Assembly: GCA_002381805.1 (NCBI GenBank)
Contig: DFXZ01000003.1
Location: forward strand, 1 to 64,000
DNA from: Bdellovibrio sp. UBA4095
GTDB lineage: Bacteria; Bdellovibrionota; Bdellovibrionia; Bdellovibrionales; Bdellovibrionaceae
DNA length: 64,000 bases
Direction: 5' to 3'
Shown: in pieces, positions 17,692-26,444 of the stretch
How the letters are laid out: the number at the start of each line of letters is the position of its first letter
Position numbering within the stretch: the first letter of the stretch is position 1
Program-made: the position numbers and the translations under genes
The notes under the pieces: model-generated
What the model was told of the DNA's origin: nothing
Database searches by the model: none
What the model saw: only the letters and a program-made list of their open reading frames with translations

Positions 17692-19416
17692 CTACTGAAT
17701 GATTACGTCATCTTCTAAAAGTTTATATCGTTCTGGATCTCTTGGAGCCACGAAAGCCGTCAAAAAGGTTATTGCTCCGACCCTACCCACGAACATTAAC
17801 ATCACTAAAAGCAACTTCGACTGATCCTGAATCTGCTGGGTGACTCCTCGAGACAGTCCAACCGTCGAAAAAGCAGAGACTACTTCGAATAAAATATCCA
17901 TCGGATTTAGAGCTGGCTCCAAATATACCATTGCAAGAGAACTCAGAAATATAACCCCTACCGATGTCATCATAACGGCATACGCCTTCAACACGCTATC
18001 ATGTCGAATAGACTTTCCAAAAATCTCCAGACGTCGGCTGCCGTTGACTTGGGACCAAAGATTTAGAACGCCCACAAAGAACGTCGTCACTTTAATCCCA
18101 CCAGTCGTCGACATTGGGGCCCCACCGATCCACATCAAAAATATCAAAATGAAAAGCGTGACCACAGAAATCTCTTCCGTCGGAACCATATTAAACCCCG
18201 CCGTTCGCGCGGTTACACTTAAGAAAAGACTGTTAAAAAAGCTTTCCAAAGTGGACATCTCGGCAAATCTAACTCTCGACTCCATTCCCCAGATAAGCAA
18301 TGCTCCCCCAATGAGCAATCCCACTGTTGCAGTGAGTACCATTCGCGAAGAAGTCGTTAGTATTTTATACTTCGGAGATCTACTGAAATACGAAAACAGA
18401 ATTCTTTGAAGATTTGAAAGCGTCGGAAAGCCGAGACCACCTAAAACAACCAACACCATGATGATAACCATGAATGTCACATTGAGAGCATACTGCGGAT
18501 CCATCAAATTCTGCGGGGCTAGCGAAAAACCGGCATTACAAAAGGCAGACACGCCATGGAAAATAGAATTCCAGACAAGGATTAAGTCGATAGGTTCATT
18601 GTACGAACGACTGGCTCCGTATAATGCTGCGATTCCTATCGCTTCGATCGCAAAGGTAAAAAGACAGATTTTGAAAAGCAGGCTCTTTACTTCGCTTAGT
18701 TTGTCTTCGGAAAGCATCTCCCCTAACATGAGACGATCTTTAACTCCAAGCCCCCCGGCGATTAAACTAGTAAATGCCATTGTCAGCGTCATGATACCAA
18801 GTCCACCCAATTGAACCAATACCAACAAAATAATCTGTCCCAGGAGCGTCAGTTGATTTAGATCGAAAACTCCTAAACCGGTTACTGCTACAGCCGAAGT
18901 CGCCATGAAAATCGCATCTACCCAGGTCATGTCGAACTGAGCAGAGTTTGGCATTTTTAAGAGACAGGCTCCAACGACAATAGGAATGGCAAAACTGAAA
19001 ATGAAAACCTGGGCTGGTCGAAGCTTGACCTTGGACGAAGTAACTCGGGTTTCAACCCTGTCAATAAGTGCTGAAAACAGACCCAATATGACTAGGACAC
19101 CCCAATACCAGGTCAAGAAATCATGCAGGGGTTCACCACTTTTACTGAAGAAGCCATAGCCACCTCCAGTAATCATTAAAAGAACAATTAAGTCATCGAA
19201 CCAATCGGCATGAAAATACTGTCTTTTATCCCTGATCATGACAAAGCGAACTAATTCGCGGGATATAAAAACCAGTGAAACAATCACGACGAAATAAAAG
19301 ATAATCTCTTTGATAGAGGCGGGAATACTAAAACCAAGAAGTCCCACCAGACAGAGGGACACAAGAAACCCTAAGCCGACAACAGCTCTATCAAAAAGCC
19401 TAAAGATTCTGAACAT
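17692..19416 (-). CDS. ktrB: Ktr/Trk potassium channel membrane subunit
   Basis: A 574-residue integral membrane protein of the TrkH/KtrB/HKT superfamily, which carries K+ (or Na+-coupled K+) across the inner membrane. It is longer than typical KtrB (about 450) because of an extra N-terminal membrane region (about 1-130). Four pore loops with Gly selectivity residues are visible: 'TSAVAVTGLG', 'CNAGFSL', 'TARTAGFN' and 'SAFSTVGLS'. The gene follows the sensor kinase by about 70 bases and is directly followed by ktrA. This order suggests that the upstream response regulator controls K+ uptake, analogous to but distinct from KdpDE. The assignment as Ktr rather than Trk rests on pairing with a single-RCK KtrA. 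Confidence 0.9.
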   Translation of the reverse strand: MFRIFRLFDRAVVGLGFLVSLCLVGLLGFSIPASIKEIIFYFVVIVSLVFISRELVRFVMIRDKRQYFHADWFDDLIVLLMITGGGYGFFSKSGEPLHDFLTWYWGVLVILGLFSALIDRVETRVTSSKVKLRPAQVFIFSFAIPIVVGACLLKMPNSAQFDMTWVDAIFMATSAVAVTGLGVFDLNQLTLLGQIILLVLVQLGGLGIMTLTMAFTSLIAGGLGVKDRLMLGEMLSEDKLSEVKSLLFKICLFTFAIEAIGIAALYGASRSYNEPIDLILVWNSIFHGVSAFCNAGFSLAPQNLMDPQYALNVTFMVIIMVLVVLGGLGFPTLSNLQRILFSYFSRSPKYKILTTSSRMVLTATVGLLIGGALLIWGMESRVRFAEMSTLESFFNSLFLSVTARTAGFNMVPTEEISVVTLFILIFLMWIGGAPMSTTGGIKVTTFFVGVLNLWSQVNGSRRLEIFGKSIRHDSVLKAYAVMMTSVGVIFLSSLAMVYLEPALNPMDILFEVVSAFSTVGLSRGVTQQIQDQSKLLLVMLMFVGRVGAITFLTAFVAPRDPERYKLLEDDVIIQ

Positions 19417-19487
19417 TCCGAAAGTTTGATCCCGTAAATAGAACAGAGCAAGAAATTTTGACTTCGATCACTGTGTTAATCGGAGCG

Positions 19488-20849
19488 TCAAGATTCAGAA
19501 TCAAGCTTTGGGAATCTCACTTTCACGATCGTCCCTTGTGCGACTTCAAATCGAAAGCTCCAACGATAAAGATCGCAAATAGTTTTAATCCAAGCCAAAC
19601 CTAAACCGACTCCCTTTTGCTTAGCAATATTGGAAGGGCTCGTGTTGAATGGCGAACCCACTCTACCAAGAACATCTTGAGGTATACCAGGCCCTTCATC
19701 TTTGACTTCCAAAATATAGTCTTGATATGAGAGCGCCACCGAACCTTCCGAGTACTTCAATGAATTACTAAGAATATTGGTTATTAACTGCTCAAGATGA
19801 AGAGGATTGCAGAGCACCTTGAAGTTAATTTTCCCGACAATTGTGATGCGATCATTGAAGACTTTATTAAGATTATTAACACAAGCAACGACTATGTCTT
19901 CGATGTTCACTACGAAAAGGTTTTCTGGTATCTGTCGCCCTGTCAACTCTGCCCAATCCAAGAAACTGGAAATTGTTTGGGAAAGCTTGTCTATATTTTG
20001 CTCTACCTCCTGGATATGAGCCTGATCTACTTTGTAACGATCCGAAATGATCTCAAAATCCCTATTGAGTATTGTTAACGGCGTCTTAAGTTCGTGAGCC
20101 ATTTGGAATGTCCAAGATCTCATGAATTTGCGACCGACATTGAGCTTGGTTGCCATGTCGTTAATGGCATTCACCAACAGAGTAAACTCGTCGCGACCAT
20201 ACCCGGACTTAGTCTTACCAAAAGAGCCCAATGATTTCGGAACCAGGGCGACTTCAGCCTGGTCATCAAGATCTTTAGTGACCTGCTTCAAGTATTGCGC
20301 CAGGGCCCCTACCGGAGAAAAAAGATAGGACGAAAGCATCCAGGTAAAAATGAATATTATAACCAGTATGATTGAAATTGCTAAGTAGCTTCTTTTACTA
20401 AGATACGCTAAAGAAATAAAATTAGCATCGACGATTGCGCCGACCTGCAAGGTACGAGTCGCGAAACGTGGCAAACTAAGATTCAGCGCTCGAATAAAAT
20501 GTTTTTGCGTTTTTATTGTTACCCATTTGGGTTGCTGAGGTATCTCGACATCCAGAAGAGATATATTCTGAGTTTCGAATAGGATATCGCCATCAGCATT
20601 GCGAACAACAAAAAACTTTCCGATACGCTGAGGACCTAGCTCTTCCGAGATGATTTCTTCAGCTTCATCATCATCATAAGTCTTCAGCTCTGAAAGTTTT
20701 GATTCGACCACGGAGGTCGCCGTCTGCCGAATTTGTTCATCCAGAAACATCAACCGCTCATTACGAAAATAGGTCAGAAGGATACCTGCGACCGAAAAGG
20801 TCGTCATTAGTAAAGCTGCCAATGAGATCAGGAAGAACTTACGTCTCAA
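19488..20849 (-). CDS. membrane sensor histidine kinase
   Basis: A 453-residue classic sensor kinase. A TTG start at 20849 overlaps the response-regulator stop by 11 bases, so translation is probably coupled. TM1 is at about 7-27 and TM2 at about 157-175, enclosing a periplasmic sensor of about 130 residues. A HAMP-like linker follows (to about 240), then HisKA with His252 in MAHELKTPLTIL, and HATPase_c with the N box (TNILSNSLKYS), G1 (VKDEGPGIP) and G2 (GVGLGLAWI). The partner is the OmpR-type regulator upstream. The signal sensed cannot be read from sequence, but position before ktrBA suggests K+ or osmotic status. Confidence 0.9.
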   Translation of the reverse strand: MRRKFFLISLAALLMTTFSVAGILLTYFRNERLMFLDEQIRQTATSVVESKLSELKTYDDDEAEEIISEELGPQRIGKFFVVRNADGDILFETQNISLLDVEIPQQPKWVTIKTQKHFIRALNLSLPRFATRTLQVGAIVDANFISLAYLSKRSYLAISIILVIIFIFTWMLSSYLFSPVGALAQYLKQVTKDLDDQAEVALVPKSLGSFGKTKSGYGRDEFTLLVNAINDMATKLNVGRKFMRSWTFQMAHELKTPLTILNRDFEIISDRYKVDQAHIQEVEQNIDKLSQTISSFLDWAELTGRQIPENLFVVNIEDIVVACVNNLNKVFNDRITIVGKINFKVLCNPLHLEQLITNILSNSLKYSEGSVALSYQDYILEVKDEGPGIPQDVLGRVGSPFNTSPSNIAKQKGVGLGLAWIKTICDLYRWSFRFEVAQGTIVKVRFPKLDSES

Positions 20850-21516
20850 GCCAATACCCCACGTTTCTCATATTTTTGATTTTAACGCTCTGAGCACCGC
20901 TTTCCAGCTTCCGACGTAAGTTGTTGATCGTCACTTCTACAACTTTTGTTTCCACAGCGTCGGAGGACTTCCAAATTTGCTCAAGAAGGACTTCCTTCGA
21001 AAAAACCTTGCCGGGATTAGAACAAAACAAGAACAATAAAAGGAACTCCTTATTTGATACGTCGACATTCTGATCAGCAATCCTAACCGATCGAAGATCA
21101 CGGTTCAGCATAAGCTGGCCAATTTGCAAAGTGGCTTTTTCTTCATACAAGCGACTTCGTCTGGCCAGCGCATTGACTCTGGCCATAAGCTCTACCGAAG
21201 AAAACGGCTTCGCAAGATAGTCATCGGCCCCAGCATTGAGGGCCGCAGCTTTTTCGATCGCGGTATCAATAGCCGAAAGTACCAGAAGCTTAGCCTCGCC
21301 AAAAGTCGACTTAATCTGAGGAATGTATGTCACAGAATCCACGCCATTAAGAATCCGGTCTAGGATAATGACACTGGGACCAAAGCTTTTTGATTTTAGA
21401 ATAGCTTTTAACGCCTCAATAGAAGCCACAGTCTTTACAGTATAGCCGCCGGACTCTGCTAAAACCGCAATCTTCTTAAGCAACTCTGATTCATCTTCAA
21501 CGATAAGTACATTCAT
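20839..21516 (-). CDS. OmpR/PhoB-family response regulator
   Basis: A 225-residue DNA-binding response regulator. The receiver domain (1-120) has the acidic pair in VEDESE (Glu7, Asp8), the phosphorylation site Asp53 in ILDRIL, the switch Ser/Thr region (LVLSAID) and Lys103 in LAKPFS. The C-terminal winged helix (about 128-225) has the OmpR-type pattern, ending with 'VVEVTINNLRRKLE' recognition helix and wing. It is the first gene of the apparent operon with the sensor kinase and ktrBA. The upstream 150 bases should contain the promoter. Confidence 0.92.
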   Translation of the reverse strand: MNVLIVEDESELLKKIAVLAESGGYTVKTVASIEALKAILKSKSFGPSVIILDRILNGVDSVTYIPQIKSTFGEAKLLVLSAIDTAIEKAAALNAGADDYLAKPFSSVELMARVNALARRSRLYEEKATLQIGQLMLNRDLRSVRIADQNVDVSNKEFLLLFLFCSNPGKVFSKEVLLEQIWKSSDAVETKVVEVTINNLRRKLESGAQSVKIKNMRNVGYWLET

Positions 21517-21663
21517 TGTGTCTTAAAATGACATCTTTGAAACAAAAAATAAATCTGAATCTATTAGTATTGCTGTAGTTAAATATCTTTTTACTTTCGC
21601 CCATTGAAGGCCGCTTCAGCCGCGCTATAGTTATTCAAACGTTCGTACTTTCAAGGAGAAATT

Positions 21664-21846
21664 ATGCGTTACTCAGTGATGACAGTTTTATGTATTTTGC
21701 TAGCAGCCAATGTATCTATGGCCAGCAAGAAAAGCTCATCTAAGTCCAAGGAATTGACAAAGGTGTGCAAGGAAGAGATGCCTGATGCTTCTAAGGCTCA
21801 GATAAAAAAGTGCGTTAAAAGCAAAATGAAAAAAGGAAAAGGTTAA
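21664..21846 (+). CDS. small exported Lys-rich protein
   Basis: A 60-residue protein with a signal peptide (MRYSVMTVLCILLAANVSMA) and a mature part of about 40 residues that is almost entirely Lys, Ser and Glu with two Cys (KVCKEE, KKCVKS). A CAAGGAGAA site lies just upstream. The next gene begins two bases after its stop, so the pair is an operon. I cannot assign a function; a basic periplasmic peptide could bind peptidoglycan, LPS or nucleic acid, which is speculation. Confidence 0.6.
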   Translation: MRYSVMTVLCILLAANVSMASKKSSSKSKELTKVCKEEMPDASKAQIKKCVKSKMKKGKG

Positions 21847-21847
21847 T

Positions 21848-22072
21848 ATGAAAAAGTTCGTTCTTACTTTATCAATTATCGCATTCGGTTTTTCAGTCGG
21901 TTGCAGCAGCAAGCCTGTTCAAGAGCAAGCTCCCGTTGAAGCGAATCACGAGTATCATGCTCCTGAGTCCGAAATGGCCCTCCCTGAAGAAATTCAAACT
22001 ACTGAAGCTCCCGTGAAGAAAAAAGCTGCGCCTAAGAAAAAGAAGTCTACTAAGAAGAAGAATAAAGTATAA
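21848..22072 (+). CDS. small lipoprotein with a Lys-rich tail
   Basis: A 74-residue protein with a lipoprotein signal (FGFSVGC, lipid Cys at 19), an acidic Pro/Glu-rich middle and a strongly basic end (KKKAAPKKKKSTKKKNK). It follows the previous Lys-rich gene by two bases and ends in a good terminator. The arrangement (lipid anchor, flexible linker, poly-Lys end) suggests a tether between membrane and an acidic partner such as peptidoglycan-associated polymer, which is inference only. Confidence 0.65.
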   Translation: MKKFVLTLSIIAFGFSVGCSSKPVQEQAPVEANHEYHAPESEMALPEEIQTTEAPVKKKAAPKKKKSTKKKNKV

Positions 22073-22097
22073 CTCGACGGTTTGCTTATCCCCTTCG

Positions 22098-22130
22098 TGA
22101 CCCCTGACCGCATGGTTGGGGGTTTTTTAT
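22098..22130 (+). terminator. terminator of the Lys-rich gene pair
   Basis: Stem CCCCTGACC / GGTTGGGG with a four-base loop (GCAT) is followed by GTTTTTTAT on the plus strand, about 30 bases after the stop at 22072. Confidence 0.85.
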
Positions 22131-22209
22131 GTTAAGCGAATAGCTGTTGATTCTAACACGGTTCTTCAGAGCACAAAGCTTCTTGCTGGCTGATCGCAAA
22201 AACCTCCGG

Positions 22210-24324
22210 CTATTTCAGCTTCTCCCAGAGATAGCTATACTCCAGTGTATTCCATAATATTGCCTGCTCAATATTCGCGCTGCCCGCATGGCCGCCTTCC
22301 ATATTTTCGTAGTAATAAACCGGATGTCCCTGCTCCTTCATGCGAGCCACCATCTTACGAGCATGTCCCGGATGCACACGATCATCTTTGGTGCTGGTCA
22401 TGATGAACACTTCGGGGTATTTGGCTTCTTTTTGCAGACGCTGATAAGGAGAATATTTCAAAATTGCTTCACGCATTTTAGAATCTTCTGGATTTCCGTA
22501 CTCATCCATCCAGCTCGCCCCTGCTAGCAATTTGTGATAACGAAGCATGTCTAATAAAGGTACACCCACGATAACGGCGTTAAACAGATCCGGACGAGTT
22601 GTAAATGTCGCTCCCGTGAGCAGTCCACCGTTTGAGCGACCCGAGATTCCCAAGTGCTGAGGTGAAGTAAATCCTCGGCGAATCAGGTCTTCCGCAATGG
22701 CAATATTGTCCTGAAAAACCTTGTAACGGTTTTCCTTTAAGACGGACTGATGCCAGGCTGGACCGAACTCGCCGCCGCCGCGCAGATTGCTCATCACGTA
22801 GACTCCGCCTTTTTCGACCCACACCTTACCGATATAATTTAGGTAAGAAGGCTGCATTGGGGATTGGAATCCACCATAGCCATAAAGGAGGGTCGGATTC
22901 TTTCCGTCCATTTTTAGATCAGCCTTGGAGACTACAAAATACGGGATCTTCGTTCCATCTGCACTGACTGCTTCGAATCTCTGAGTCTTCAAACCTTCGG
23001 TGTTAAAGCGCGCTGGGGAGGTTTTTAGTACTTGTAAACGATTCGCCTTATCCGCCGCATTGCCAACATAGGTCGATGACGGAGTCAGAAAATCCACATA
23101 CTGGGCAAGATAGTAATCGCTTTCCTCCTCGGTAGAGGTGACATAAGCCATCCCATTTTCGCCAAGCTTTACCGGGTCTGTGACCCACGAGTCATCCGAA
23201 GTGAACGTGACTTTTTCGATGCGCGATAAAATATTATCAGTAACATGCAATAGAATATGATTTTTCGTAGGGTTCAATCCTTGAATAAATCTTTTGTCCG
23301 TAGGAACAAACAGCGCCTTCAATGATTTTTGCGCAGCCTCTCCCTTATGAATTTCAGTCAGGGGCATAAAGACAATGCTGCCGCTTTTGAAAGGCCCCAA
23401 GTCGGATTTTAATTCAAAGAACAGCTTGTCATTAAAGACTCCCCAGAACTCAGAGTCTTCGGGCATCGGTAAACGAATTTTACGCCCTTCTTTATCTTCG
23501 TACCAATTGGCGCTGCTGTAGAAACCTTTACGGATGCCATGGAAGACGTAGCGCTTGTCGTTTTCATCCATGATATGGCTATATGCCGACATATCAGTCG
23601 ATGTCGCTTCAATGACACTTACAGCTTCACTCAAAGAAGTCCCGCGCTTCCACACCTTCACAATTCGCGGATATCCTGAATCTGTTAAAGAGCCCGGCCC
23701 AAAATCAGTTCCGACAAAGACGGTGTTTTCATCTTTCCACGTTAAAAAACTTTTTGCTTCCGGTAAGGTGAATCCATCTTTGACGAACTGTCGAGAATTC
23801 ATATCGAACTCACGCACCACCGTCGCATCTTTTCCACCACGGGACAGATACACAAGGGCTCGGTCATGCTTAGGACCCAGCGTGCGAGCTCCCTTCCACA
23901 CCCAGTTTTCGTTTTCTTCCTTTGCCAGCGCATCGATATCCAGGATCACATCCCATTTCGGCTCTGCCGTTTTGTAACTGCTTAAAGAAGTTTTGCGCCA
24001 CAAACCTCGCACGTGCTTGTCGTCTTGCCAAAAATTGTAAAGCTCGCCTTTTTTTAAGCTGACATTGGGAATGCGATCTTTTGCCAGCAGGATTTTGCGG
24101 ATATCTTGCTCGATCTCTCGGTAGGTCGATTTGTTTTGGAAGTGTTCGAGTGTGCGCTTGTTTTCAGCTCTCGCAAAGTCGAGCGCTTCGGGGCTTTCTA
24201 TTTCTTCTAGCCAGAGATATGGATCGTTGAAATTCATCGTTTGGACCTTTGGTACTTGCGTTGTCGATTTGCAGCTGATGAACAGCAGGGAGGATAAACT
24301 GAGGAATACCGTCTTGATGGGCAC
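22210..24324 (-). CDS. prolyl oligopeptidase family (S9A) lipoprotein
   Basis: A 704-residue serine peptidase cleaving after Pro in short peptides. The signal ends in LLFISC (lipid Cys about 18), so it is an exported lipoprotein, as in several S9A enzymes of predatory and environmental bacteria. The N-terminal three quarters hold the seven-bladed propeller, starting with the family hallmark 'NDPYLWLEEIESPEALDFARAEN'. The catalytic domain carries Ser564 in GRSNGG, Asp647/648 in TKDDRVHPGHA and His679 in EGGHAG. Length is normal. It stands alone, immediately left of the putative left end of the integrated element. Confidence 0.93.
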   Translation of the reverse strand: MPIKTVFLSLSSLLFISCKSTTQVPKVQTMNFNDPYLWLEEIESPEALDFARAENKRTLEHFQNKSTYREIEQDIRKILLAKDRIPNVSLKKGELYNFWQDDKHVRGLWRKTSLSSYKTAEPKWDVILDIDALAKEENENWVWKGARTLGPKHDRALVYLSRGGKDATVVREFDMNSRQFVKDGFTLPEAKSFLTWKDENTVFVGTDFGPGSLTDSGYPRIVKVWKRGTSLSEAVSVIEATSTDMSAYSHIMDENDKRYVFHGIRKGFYSSANWYEDKEGRKIRLPMPEDSEFWGVFNDKLFFELKSDLGPFKSGSIVFMPLTEIHKGEAAQKSLKALFVPTDKRFIQGLNPTKNHILLHVTDNILSRIEKVTFTSDDSWVTDPVKLGENGMAYVTSTEEESDYYLAQYVDFLTPSSTYVGNAADKANRLQVLKTSPARFNTEGLKTQRFEAVSADGTKIPYFVVSKADLKMDGKNPTLLYGYGGFQSPMQPSYLNYIGKVWVEKGGVYVMSNLRGGGEFGPAWHQSVLKENRYKVFQDNIAIAEDLIRRGFTSPQHLGISGRSNGGLLTGATFTTRPDLFNAVIVGVPLLDMLRYHKLLAGASWMDEYGNPEDSKMREAILKYSPYQRLQKEAKYPEVFIMTSTKDDRVHPGHARKMVARMKEQGHPVYYYENMEGGHAGSANIEQAILWNTLEYSYLWEKLK

Positions 24325-24459
24325 TGAGTCTCCTTTGGAGGCTCTATTTTAAGGTTAAGATATTTAGAGGTGCAATAGAAACCTGGGCATTCAACACACG
24401 GAGCGAGTAGAACCTAACGGCTTCGGATACTTAGATTTTTCGGAGATTTTAAAAAGAAA

Positions 24460-24471
24460 AAATTGGGGTGA
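24460..24471. repeat. attL: left attachment repeat of the integrated element
   Basis: AAATTGGGGTGA is identical to 60577-60588, where it overlaps the CCA end of tRNA-His. It lies 85 bases beyond the integrase stop codon. A 12-base match is short for an att core, but its exact overlap with the tRNA 3' end and its position next to the integrase gene support the assignment. Confidence 0.65.
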
Positions 24472-24520
24472 ACGTCGTGAATCCTGCGAAATCAATAATT
24501 TACACCAGAATTCAGCCGTT

Positions 24521-24528
24521 TATAGCCA
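24521..24528 (+). promoter_or_regulatory. possible integrase arm-type site
   Basis: TATAGCCA (in TATAGCCAAA), 50 bases inside the left attachment repeat. The same octamer occurs three times near the right end (60416-60444), as expected for integrase arm-type sites. Confidence 0.45.
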
Positions 24529-24555
24529 AAAATCAAAATAGCTTAGAAAAACTCC

Positions 24556-25728
24556 CTATTCATCCCTTAGAGTCTTACTTCTTGTGACTCTAAAATCGTT
24601 CAAATTTACCAACTGCTTCACCTCAGATTCAGGACGGATAAAATTCAATTTTTCCGTTGCTCCTGAAACATCAACACCCGCCAAGCGGATGTATCTGGTC
24701 ATAACCTTTTCATCGGTCCATCCACAAATCTTCTTCACCACTGGTGACGTAATTCCTGCATTTAGCAGGTGAGTCGCGAAGCAAGCTCGCAGAGCGTGAA
24801 AGTTTACGGACGTGATGCCGATGCCCTCACAAAACTCTCGAAGTATTCTTGCTGCTTCTCCCCGTCTCCATTGATTGATTCGTGGAAGTACATGTTGGTC
24901 CGTCGCGGTTGCACGAAGCTTTATCAAAAGCGCCTCGCACTCGCTGTTGATTGGAACCTTTCTCCAGTAGCCCGCTTTCGTGGACTTCACTAGCTTCATT
25001 CTCCCGTTATAGGACTTTGAAACTGTTAAGAGTTTATTTTCCATATCAACATCGTTCCACTCTAGGGCCATCAACTCCCCGGACCTCATGCCGGTACAAA
25101 GGGCCATTGCCCAAACTGGATACCACTCATGGTCCATCCCCCTAGCCATGTCCAAGAGCTTTTGAATTTCCACCAATGACAAAATCTGTGGCGGTTTTTC
25201 ACTGACCATACGGCCCAGCTCTATACCTACGGAAGGCGAATGATGAACTCCTCGGATGATACCTTCTTCGATTCCCCATTTAAAAACGACGTTGACCGAA
25301 GACTTCACAGTCTTTAGCCGACCTTTAGAATACCCCTGATTCTGCATTACCAAGAGCGCGTTGCGGATATCGGCAGGGGAAATTTCTTGGCAAGTCTTAT
25401 CTAAAAGTTTTTCTGTAAACTTTCGAAGAGCTGCCACATTATCCCAAATTGTCGTTGTCTGTAATTTACGGGAACCAAGAATTCCTTTTTTATGGGCGAG
25501 CTCCCATTTTACAATAGCCTCGCCCCAAGTGATTCCAGAACCCTCGCGTCTTGCTAACTCGGCCGAACATTCAACAAGAAGTTCACGCTCAATTGCCTGA
25601 GCCTCTCTCATAGTCTTAATTCGATTTCGCATTTTCTGAACGCGAAGTTCAGGAACGAGTTTACTTCTGATATTTACTGATACTTCATAGTAGGTTTTGC
25701 CATCTAGTTCTTTTGCTCTTATAGCCAT
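24556..25728 (-). CDS. int: tyrosine recombinase (integrase) of the element
   Basis: A 390-residue phage/ICE-type integrase. An N-terminal arm-binding-like part and SAM-like core-binding domain (about 65-160) precede the catalytic domain (about 185-355). Catalytic residues are Arg215 (CTGMRSGEL), Lys in the beta-hairpin (about 249-259), His311 and Arg314 (HALRACFATH), Trp337 in the position where many family members have His, and nucleophile Tyr346 (TRYIRLAG). The enzyme should recombine the tRNA-His 3' end with the element. It is the last gene of the long leftward tra operon and overlaps the excisionase by 10 bases. Its stop is 85 bases from the attachment repeat. Confidence 0.93.
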   Translation of the reverse strand: MAIRAKELDGKTYYEVSVNIRSKLVPELRVQKMRNRIKTMREAQAIERELLVECSAELARREGSGITWGEAIVKWELAHKKGILGSRKLQTTTIWDNVAALRKFTEKLLDKTCQEISPADIRNALLVMQNQGYSKGRLKTVKSSVNVVFKWGIEEGIIRGVHHSPSVGIELGRMVSEKPPQILSLVEIQKLLDMARGMDHEWYPVWAMALCTGMRSGELMALEWNDVDMENKLLTVSKSYNGRMKLVKSTKAGYWRKVPINSECEALLIKLRATATDQHVLPRINQWRRGEAARILREFCEGIGITSVNFHALRACFATHLLNAGITSPVVKKICGWTDEKVMTRYIRLAGVDVSGATEKLNFIRPESEVKQLVNLNDFRVTRSKTLRDE

Positions 25729-25991
25729 CTTATCCTCCGTTTATCTGGATTGGAGGCTTCAATAAGACCGTCGATTTCCTCGCGATTGAAATAATTGCGT
25801 CCGCAATACTTCCTTGGCTTTAATTGCCCCCGATGAACCATCACACGGACGGCACCTGGGGTGATTCCTAGATACAAACCAACTTCATCAGTTCTAAGCC
25901 ATCTTTTAATTATCAAAGATCTAAGTTTCAGATCTGTATCATCCATCTGAGATTCCAGAGGAAGAGCCAGAGCTTGTCCTAATATATTCAT
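25719..25991 (-). CDS. xis: excisionase-like helix-turn-helix protein
   Basis: About 90 residues from the ATG at 25991, chosen because GGAGAG lies 7 bases upstream. The C-terminal half is a MerR-like/HTH_17 winged helix: 'LRTDEVGLYLGITPGAVRVMVHRGQLKPRKYCGRNYFNREEIDGLIE'-type layout with the GI-x-x-x-A-V-R turn. Such proteins bend attachment DNA and direct integrases to excision. Its overlap with the integrase gene strongly supports that role. I infer 'xis' from position and fold, not from sequence identity to a known Xis. Confidence 0.75.
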   Translation of the reverse strand: MNILGQALALPLESQMDDTDLKLRSLIIKRWLRTDEVGLYLGITPGAVRVMVHRGQLKPRKYCGRNYFNREEIDGLIEASNPDKRRIRWL

Positions 25992-26078
25992 ACATCTCTC
26001 CATGGGTTCGGGCAACTTGTGAACCCTATTTTTTAAAATTCACCCTGCGAGTCAAAGATGCAAATCAAGTGGGTGTTA

Positions 26079-26429
26079 TTAGTTTTTATTAGCCGACACT
26101 TCCCCCTTGAGAAGCTTGCCGATAAATTGATCCATTGTAATTTTACCGTTTATTTTCTGGTACTCTTCGTGAGCCATGTGCAGGCGATCTTTCTCGCTCA
26201 GGGTTTTATTCTGCAAGGTTTGTATATGGTCCGCACTAATAAGTGACAACCCAAGGCCAATGACCTCAGAATCTCGCACTTTTCTCCCAAAGGTCTTCTT
26301 GTTAGCTTTATCCTTCAAAGCTTGCAGAAGTTTTGCTGTGTCGGAATCGAGTTTTTTGAGTACATTCTTACGCTTTATTTGGGCTACCTTTTTCTCGGAC
26401 GTCTTTTCTACAATTCTTTGTTCTTCCAT
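26079..26429 (-). CDS. basic protein with RHH-like segment, element-encoded
   Basis: A 116-residue, Lys-rich protein. The middle segment 'GRKVRDSEVIGLGLSLI' resembles the strand-helix start of ribbon-helix-helix DNA-binding proteins such as MobC-type relaxosome accessory proteins. The rest is charged helix. It lies between the VirB10-like gene (15 bases upstream) and xis (about 90 bases downstream) in the same operon. A DNA-binding accessory role in transfer or excision would fit but is inference. An AGGAGG site precedes the ATG. Confidence 0.55.
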   Translation of the reverse strand: MEEQRIVEKTSEKKVAQIKRKNVLKKLDSDTAKLLQALKDKANKKTFGRKVRDSEVIGLGLSLISADHIQTLQNKTLSEKDRLHMAHEEYQKINGKITMDQFIGKLLKGEVSANKN

Positions 26430-26444
26430 TTTTACCTCCTTATT

